Assembly (NCBI GenBank): GCA_029204225.1
Contig: CM055097.1
Span: 57,790,519-57,854,518 of the forward strand
Source: Diphasiastrum complanatum
Taxonomy: Eukaryota; Streptophyta; Lycopodiopsida; Lycopodiales; Lycopodiaceae
Length of the DNA stretch: 64,000 bases
Direction: 5' to 3'
Shown here: positions 57,023-64,000 of the stretch, piece after piece
Layout: every line of letters begins with the position of its first letter
How positions within the stretch are numbered: the first letter of the stretch is position 1
Position numbers and translations under genes: made by a program
Notes under the pieces: generated by a model
What the model was told of the DNA's origin: nothing
What the model saw: only the letters and a program-made list of their open reading frames with translations
Database searches by the model: none

Positions 57023-58663
57023 AAGTACAAGAGTTTTTGTTGAAATTGATAGAGTTAATCCAAATCAACGCCAAAATTAGCAATTTTTTGGAAACTAGTC
57101 AAATTTTGTGTAGTGAGTTGGATTTGATAGCTATCCTCAAAATTTTTGGTCCAAATCTTGTTGTGGGCTGTAGGAACCCTTTTCACACGTGTGAGGCCGT
57201 ACAGCTCCAGTTTTGGCTGAGAAAATTCAAAAATTTGTACAATTTGACTCACACACCCAATTTGAGAGAGTTTTAGTGCAAAATCAAGCATTTTCTATAG
57301 AGAATCTAATCCCTTGATTAGTTCTTGGATTAGATCAGCCAAAAAATTAAAATTGAAGCTTGAATTAGGAGCATTAAATGATTTTTTCTGATTTTTTTGA
57401 GTGTATGTTGAAGTTAAGAGAGATTTTGCAAAAAATCATAGATTAAGGAGTGATAAGGTGAGAGTTTGAAATCCATTGTACCATCACTCTAGATTTGTTC
57501 AAGAGTGATAGGGTCAAGTTTAGAAGCATCAATTTTCTAGAAAACATCTTTGGATCTGTCCTCCAAGTGAAACCTTTGAGAGTTTCTAGTGCATATAGAG
57601 CATCTATGCAAATTTTTTGTAGAATTTGACATAGATTGGCTTAAATTGAGAGTTCTAGAAAAGAGATTGAGATCCAAGTCACATTGTTCAACCCTACTCA
57701 ATTTGTTTGAGTGATTGTAAGGTTTGAAAAGAGTCATTAAGGTGTCTATGACAAATATGTAGAGAGAGATCCAATTTTCTAAGAGTTCCTTCCTTTGTAG
57801 AGGGCTTTTGTGTTGTTATTGGTGGAGAATTTGTCTTCTCCTAGGTGATCAAATCTTTCTAAGTGGCATTAGCTCTTTGAAGCACAATATCTTAGTGAGA
57901 AAAATCACAACTTTTGATTTTGAATTTCATTCCAATTCTCTAAAGGTAGAGTAATTGGTAGAATCCAATAGGGGTGATTGAATCAATTTATTGAGCAAAA
58001 ATTGACATAGTATGTATGAAGCTCAAATTAGTTCTATTCAACTTTCTTTGTGAGAGTGTGAGGGTCAATTTGAGATCCCATTGGATGTCTAGAATGAGGA
58101 GTCCATATTTGAGTATTCATGCATGGTTGAGATCTTTGTGAATCTCTAGTTGTCTACTTTTTTTAAGCTTTGTGAAAAATTGGTGGTATAGTTTGTTGTC
58201 AAATCAAATCAAATTCATTCTAAATCTCAAGTGTGAGATTATTTGGGTCAAGAGTGAGTCCAAAAGAAGTGATTAAGTTTGATTTTCATGTGTTTGAAAC
58301 AAAACCCATCTTTTGTTCAAGAATCTCAAGTGTTGAGAGAACTTGTCAAGTGAAAAGAAAAATCTAGGTGTCAAATCTTTTCATATTTATTTCAGCTTTC
58401 AAAAGAAAGAGTCATTGGTATTTGATGATTACAATAGGAGATTAAATCTGATTTCTTTTGTGATTTGATTCAAATATTGTGTGCTTTTGTCTTAGTGATC
58501 AAAGCAAAGTTTCCAAGTGACTAGTCATTAGTGTGAAGATTGATTCTTAGGTTTGTGAGCTAGATCTTTTGTAGATCATTCTAGATTATTAAAAATGTTC
58601 AAATCTAGTCTCTTGAAAGTCACAAATTACATTTGTAGAATCATATCATAGGTTTTTATTCAC

Positions 58664-60496
58664 ATGGCATCAATAGGTGGCATCCTATTGAAGGAAAGAA
58701 AGGATCCTAAGTACAACCTTTGTGGCAAGGGAAGATATATTTTCTCAAGATGCTACAAAAAGAAGACCAATCCATCCAAGGAGAACCAAAGCAAGGGGGC
58801 CGAGGTGAAGGATGGAGCTTCAAGTTTGAAATGAAAATACAAGAAGGACAATTCCAATGGAAGGTGTTTCCTTTGTGGAAAGGTGAATGAGGCTTGGAGT
58901 CTCACAAGGACTTGCAAGATTTGTCTTCAAGAGTCCATCACAACAGATGTCAAATCTTTTGAGATTTTTCATTTGGAAGTGCATTTTTTGGTTCAAGATG
59001 AAAAGATAGATGTCACTTTCATAAAAGTAACTTGGATTTATTTCATGTCCTTGGAGAGTAGTTTGCTTGGAACTTTAGATAAGTTCAAACTTATTGTTAT
59101 TATCCAAGAGAAATCAATCAAGAATAAGAAGCAGTCTCAAAATGAAAATAGTTTCATTTATGCTATCATGTCAACTTATGAAGAACCATTTTGCTTTGAA
59201 GTGATTTTTGTATCTCAAAGGTGGATTAAGGCAATACTAGTTGAGTGTGATGCCTTAAAAGATAGCAAAATATGTTTTCGTTGTAAGCTTACATTAGTTA
59301 TGAAGTCAAGGAAATGGAAATATCTTAATAATGTAGGATATTTGGTTTCAATAAGATCATGAATGTAAGTGTTCATTCATAAAGATGAAAATTGTAAGTT
59401 TTCAATCTTAAAGGCAAGTTGTAAACTTATTATGAGAATAAGTGAAGCATCCAAAGTGGACACTTATATCCATAAGCAAGTAGTTAGCCTTATTGAGATG
59501 GAAATGCCTTTTGATTTCAATATTAGAAAAATCATGCCAGGTTGTGGTGATTTTTGGACTTATGTTTCTAGCATAAGTAATTTTGATAATCATAGGAAGT
59601 GCATATTGTGTGGTCATAGTTGTTGTGATCAATATGAGACATGGAGGTCTCGGATTTCCATCAAGAAGGAGCACCATGAAGAGGATCTTAAATAATCATC
59701 TCAAGGTTCAAGTGTGCCAAGGATTGAGGAGGAGAGACCTTCTCAAGTTGTGATTCCAAAAAGAAACTCAAGAAATATAATTGATTCCATGTGGCTCACA
59801 TTTCAAGGGAAAGAGGAGCATATCTCATGTGGTATACATCTCATACTTACTTCTCTTATGTCATTTGATAAATCAATTTGCTTTAGTGAGATCATTGCAT
59901 CTCAAAATTTGAGTAAAGCCATACTAGTTGAGTATGAAGTCTCTCTTGAGAACATAGATGATGTTATTAAAAGGTTGAAATTGATTTTAAATCAATTAGA
60001 AAGCAAATGGTTATTTCATCAAATGTATGCTCTTGAATCATGTAAGAGCAAAAGTGATTTGTTCACTCATAGTTTGAAAATTTGTATTGAGGCAAATTGT
60101 AAACTCTTTATGAGAGTAAGTGAATCGTCTTCTAAAGACACTTATCTCCATAATGAAGTATTTAGCCTCATTGGATCTGAGATTAGCATGGTAAACAAGC
60201 ATGAAGATATGATGCAGACACTTTGTTATTATAGCATGCACAGTCTTGCCAATCTGGATAAGTCTAATTCTCTAGATCATGGTAACATGATGTTAGATAT
60301 TTGTGATACTAATAAGTCAATAAGAAATCTTTATTCTCTCATGGAGGAGCATGCACATGAGGAAGGAGCAAGCCTCAAAGTCAAGCATCTACATGAAATT
60401 TGGAAGGAATCAATTTGGAAGGTGCTAGGATGGTGCAAAGATCTCAAGTTCATCAAAGATGTCAACATCAAAGAAGCACTATCATGGATATGGTGA
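58664..60496 (+). pseudogene. B1 unrecognised reading frame, 610 codons with four stops
   Basis: A single frame runs from ATG 58664 to TGA 60496 with no frameshift, broken only by four in-frame stops (TGA 58832, TGA 59360, TAA 59366, TAA 59693). It starts MASIGG like a copia gag and then jumps to zinc-knuckle-like remnants (YNLCGKGRYIFSRC, RCFLCGKVNE). The remainder is unlike any retroelement protein I know. It contains a unit used twice: about 59150-59520 (KAILVECDALKDS, later ASCKLIMRISEASKVDTYIH) and about 59815-60190 (KAILVEYEVSLEN, later ANCKLFMRVSESSSKDTYLH). Between them is a Cys-rich part (KCILCGHSCCDQY). A captured host sequence duplicated inside the element is one reading. Confidence 0.7.
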
Positions 60497-60633
60497 TTTC
60501 AGATCAACATCAAGCTCATTGGCTGATCTTCATACCTTTTGAACTAGCAAAGACCAATTCAGCCCATGGAGTCAAGTTCAAGATCATCATGTTTTCCATC
60601 AAGCTAGATTTACCAAGCTAGATTTTTGAGGAG

Positions 60634-61468
60634 TGTGAAAAATGCAAAAATAAGCTTGGTAGAGGCCAAAAATCATGTATATAGGATGATTACACATGTG
60701 TGGAGCCTATTCCCATGTGTGAAAGTAGTGTACTTGTCATGTACCATAATCATATAGGTTGTACATATGATTTAATTCAAGTTCCAGTGGCTAAAAAGGC
60801 CAAAAACTAGTTTTCAAGATATATGACACATGGCATCAATCTATTGATTGCATGAGCCAAATATTTTGGTTAGGTGTCACATCCCATGTGTAGAGGACAG
60901 TTCACATGTGTGTAATAAGCTGAAGTAGACGAATTTTGACTTCTATAAGATTTTCAAGTAGATCTCCATATAGAAGGAAAATGGACCAAAAGTGCTCAAA
61001 ATAGAAGGTTTTGTCCAAGTGTCAGTTTTGCACGATGAATCATCATATGGCAAAGCACCTTCACACATGTGGGATCAAAGGGATGATCAGTACCATGAGC
61101 TCTCACTTATTGTATATATAGAGCCACATTTGGCCATAATCAGTGTGAGACACCAATCTTGGTTTTGGAAGCAATTTTGAGTGATTCTCTCCATTTGTCT
61201 ACATTTGTTTTGATTGTTTTGAGGTTCTATCAATGTGTACTTGATTTTCAGGTTGGATTCGGTACTCAGACAGTGTTTCACACGTTTGAAACCAGCAAGT
61301 ACATTTACCTTCAATAAATGATTGTTCTTGTTTGGATTTTATGTCTAGAATTGATCTAGATTGATCTTAATCTTATGTAGATTGATAGATCAAGTAAATC
61401 TAACATCCAATCCCTCTTGAGGATCAGATTAGGATCCACTCTTGGTCCCTTTTGTACTTTTTTGAACA
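60634..61468 (+). repeat. 3' LTR of B1 (835 bp)
   Basis: It matches 56176-57009; the last bases read TTTTTTGAACA instead of CCTTTTGCACA. It is followed by ATACT. Confidence 0.95.
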
Positions 61469-61869
61469 ATACTCAACCGCAATACTCTATTGAAATGGTT
61501 GTCTATTATACCTATGATTCTAATGCTCAAACAATGGATTTCAATGCCCAAGCTTACAATCCAAACCAAGCTGTCTTTGCTGCACATCAACTGCCCACAA
61601 TACGAGGATGTTTTATCTATGCACGTAAACATCCTAGTATTCACTGCCGAGATAAACTCGGTTTTCCTCCAGCTTGTGAAAACTATGGTATTGAACATCA
61701 CGTAAAGGACTACCCATCTCGATCTAAGCCTGATGCTCCTATCTGTTCAGTGCAAGTAGAAACCTTATCCATCGAAACTCAATTTTTTGCATTAAAGCTA
61801 GAAAGTGGAATGAGCTTAAATGATCATGTGAATCGTATGAAGTCTTGGGCCAAAATATCCTATTCTTGA

Positions 61870-64000
61870 CCTTGGTGGCAGGAAACAGTTCTCGCCATGC
61901 TATTGGATACTAATAAGATTTGTGCGCATGTAAGAGGGAGCTTTGATATACCGTGCCATCGAGGTCTTACTTTGTAGGAAGAGCTGATGGCGCCAGAGAG
62001 GTTGTGGATCCAGGAGTTTGACTGCTTCTTTATGTGTTTGACTCTGGTCCAAATTTGGCATTATATGAAAACCTCGCTCTTTTTCGTTGGATATTTCTTG
62101 GCAAACTCCTGAGAGGCATGCAACTCCTTGTTCGATTCTATGGGCGTGATTCTGTGCCGGATGGTTGGTGCTTCAAAGGCAATCTCGTGTTGAATTTGGG
62201 AATCGGGTTCAGGAGAGAGAGGAGGCGAGAGGTTAGCTTCAACAATTCTTTGTGACTCAGGAGAAAATTGTCGTGGAATAAATGGGGGGTTAGTGGTGTC
62301 AAGAGGGTTAGAAGCGGTGGAAGGAAAAAGATAATGTTGGGAGCTGGTACCCCAGAGCCTGACGGATTGGTTGGTGCTTGAGCTCATTGCCCCAGGGGTT
62401 GGCCTTGAAATGAGGAGCCTTGAGTTGCAGGAGGAGGCTGCTGGAATCCTGCGCCATCTCCACGATCTGCTCCATCAAAGTGGTGCCCCGAATCATGAAA
62501 TTGGGCGTGCTCTACATGAACAGATGGTGTTGACTGGACAGCTACCTTTAAGCATTCTTCCAAGGTGTCTATGTGCTGGTTCAGGGCCTCGAAGGAAGCA
62601 AGGTATGATTGTGGCTTTCAACTTTTGGGCCAGCATTTGATAGGACACCACTAGAATGGCAGTTCCCTCAGGAATAGCTGGTGGTGCGAAGTTGTTGAAG
62701 TCCACCAATTCCCAGCTATTCCTTCATAACGGAACGTGTGGCTTGTGCATCTGCTACAGCCTCATCCCTTTCGGCTTTGTGTATGCTGCATGTGGGGTAC
62801 CTTCAGTTGGAGCTAGTTCTAGAGGTGGAGTAGCATCTGCTGCTGTTGTTGATTATAATTGGTAAGGTTCTGAATCTGCAGTTGTTGTTGTTTTTTTTCC
62901 TCCTCCAGCCTTGTTTTTTCTTTCTGAAGGTCCGCCATAATACCATCGTCGAATTGTCGCATAGTATATTGTCCTCCTAGGGTGCCGAATAGATTGTATT
63001 GGAGCTCATTCACCAACCATACCGCTTTTTGGGCTGCAAGGGGTAGCTACTCCCAAGGACCAATGTCAGGGAGGGTGCGTGTGTAGTTAGGATACGACAT
63101 TGGGTTAAAGGGTAGAAAATCAGGAGCAGGGTTAGATGGAGATGTATGAAAGGCTGGTGGAGGTGATTGAGGATTGATGGGTGAAAGAGGTGGGGAGATA
63201 TTGCATGGCGGAGATGTGTGGATTGGGTTAGTGATGACGGCGGTTGATGGAAGTGCGGTTAGTAATTGTAATGCAAAATCATCTACGTTGACTGTAGAGT
63301 CAAGTCGGATGGAGATTTGTATAGGTGAGGGCTTTTGTGAAAGTATGGAAGTGAAGCCCGTGTTGAGAGTTAGTGATGGTGTGGAGGTGCAGTAAATAGT
63401 GGGGGTGGTGGTGGAAGTGTGAGAGCAAGTGAGGGGGATGGGGTTATGGAGGTTGCCTGTGTGGACGGAACCACGCCCATAGGATCAGAACCAGAACTGT
63501 CTGCCACCATTGAGCTGCCTGCTGCTGCCGCTACTGTTTGCCTACGTTGTTGGGCCTGGTGGAGAAAGGCCGCTTGCTGCTCTAGGACCTCCTTTGGGAC
63601 CTGAGAGGGTTTGAGGCTCCCTTTGGATTCAGCATACTCAGTCCCGATGTCGCTGGATAGAATGTCGTGAGGAACATCGGCTTCTGTGCTGATCGCCTTC
63701 TCTTTCTACTTCTTAGTAGGTGGGGCTGGTGAGACTGGTTCAGCTATTGGTTGGGGTGTGGCTAGCTTTTTTGTGCTTGGATAGAGATCATCCAGCTCCT
63801 TGATGGAAGCAGTCGTCCTAGACCCCAACTATTTGGTAACCAACATGTGTAGGAGATATCCACATTTGGTAGTTGGTTTTCTAACTTTCAGGGCTCCGCA
63901 CAGCTTCTCTGCTACCTTCTCAGCCCACTTGTAATTTTGAGTGGGATCGTCCATGGTGAGGGTCAAAGAGAAGAGGTCGCTCGGTGGTATGCGATCCATC
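61870..64000 (-). pseudogene. decayed low-complexity coding region, minus strand
   Basis: The minus strand from the right edge reads MDDPTQNYKWAEKVAEKLCG, then KELDDLYPSTKKLATPQPIA, an Ala/Gln-rich part (VLEQQAAFLHQAQQRRQTVA), a Ser/Pro-rich linker, a Gln-rich coiled coil (KEKTRLEEEKKQQQLQIQNL at about 62955-62880) and a Pro/Ser-rich part (PPFIPRQFSPESQR, 62300-62250). Stops and frame changes break it throughout. The layout (short domain, linker, coiled coil) resembles 45625-47760 on the other strand. It may be a retroelement gag or accessory ORF running out of the window. I do not recognise the family. Confidence 0.4.

Larger units (their letters stand above)
56176..61468 (+). mobile_element. 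non-autonomous copia-type element B1
   Basis: The LTRs are 834 bp (56176-57009) and 835 bp (60634-61468), flanked by ATACT (56171-56175, 61469-61473). A primer site follows the 5' LTR, and a short purine tract (GAGGAG, 60628-60633) precedes the 3' LTR. By eye the LTRs differ at about 2-3% of positions. The 3.6-kb interior has no protease, integrase, RT or RNase H; it carries an unrelated reading frame (58664-60496). The element is inserted in the K ORF. It belongs with B0 by LTR start and by the bases after the primer site. Confidence 0.95.
49600..61869 (+). pseudogene. K gag-like ORF, split by D and B1
   Basis: Three pieces, 49600-49695, 55732-56175 and 61474-61869, form one open frame once D, B1 and one copy of each target duplication are removed. 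It reads an acidic start (EEDEGFDDDFDH), a helical part (HQMEAWQKAEQSHMDKLTTD), a knuckle CX2CX4HX4C (C-PI-C-SQHH-TTNE-C), a Pro/Gln-rich stretch (PYPPQQPVPRPGVYQP) and a degraded second knuckle region (ACENYGIEHHVKDYP), with a stop at 61867-61869. The composition and knuckles suggest a retrotransposon gag, although no pol follows. The N-terminal limit is a stop at 49597. A related fragment is at 25433-25700. Confidence 0.65.

Noticed and set aside
1-64000. CRISPR arrays, tRNA or rRNA genes, bacterial operons or phage.
   Set aside because: None seen. The repeats are LTRs, microsatellites and minisatellites, and the coding content is plant retroelement type.

Overview
This window is nuclear DNA of a land plant with a large, repeat-filled genome. 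It is AT-rich, and nearly every recognisable coding signal belongs to LTR retrotransposons. Most of these are Ty1/copia elements with an initiator-Met tRNA primer site (TGGTATCAGAGCC) next to the 5' LTR; one is a long Ty3/gypsy element of the Tat type with a tRNA-Asp-like primer site. The nested insertions and the mix of young and decayed copies suggest a gymnosperm, fern or lycophyte, but nothing seen fixes the species. I found no certain host gene, no tRNA or rRNA gene, and no CRISPR array.

Layout. (1) 1-8184 is an old copia element (B0): a pol fragment joins an LTR, primer site, leader and gag. The young copia element A1 (282-6437, +, target duplication AATTG) sits inside that LTR. (2) 8185-23574 is gypsy element T1 on the minus strand. 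Its 3' LTR remnant is split by A2 (8536-12961, -, duplication ATATT), a sister of A1 that lost 1,732 bp of pol. T1 has decayed gag/PR/RT/RH/IN and, downstream of integrase, a long accessory coding region. (3) 23575-29890 holds LTR remnants, a gag zinc-knuckle fragment, microsatellites and two minisatellites. (4) 29896-38087 is a decayed minus-strand copia element (H1); its gag is split by T2 (33601-37445, +), a deletion relative of T1 keeping only LTRs and the C-terminal half of the accessory gene. (5) 38125-43053 has a minisatellite, a gypsy 3' LTR and a decayed minus-strand copia element (C). (6) 43466-49690 holds an unrecognised broken gene, a gypsy integrase scrap, and decayed ORFs with proline/threonine-rich and coiled-coil parts. 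(7) 49600-61869 is a gag-like ORF (K) cut twice: by copia element D (49696-55726, duplication CTAAT) and by the non-autonomous element B1 (56176-61468, duplication ATACT), which carries an unrecognised 610-codon reading frame. (8) 61870-64000 is decayed low-complexity coding sequence, mostly minus strand.

How it works together. Five nested insertions can be read as layers: A1 in B0, A2 in T1, T2 in H1, and D and B1 in K. By eye, LTR pairs differ least in A2 and A1 (about 1%), more in B1 (2-3%) and most in D (about 8%). No element has an undamaged set of proteins, so any movement would need proteins from copies elsewhere. The most interesting parts are the T1/T2 accessory gene, the antisense gag segment inside T1, the B1 reading frame, the unusual LTR ends of D and the broken gene at 43.5-45.3 kb. 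All calls come from reading the sequence; no alignment or database search was run.
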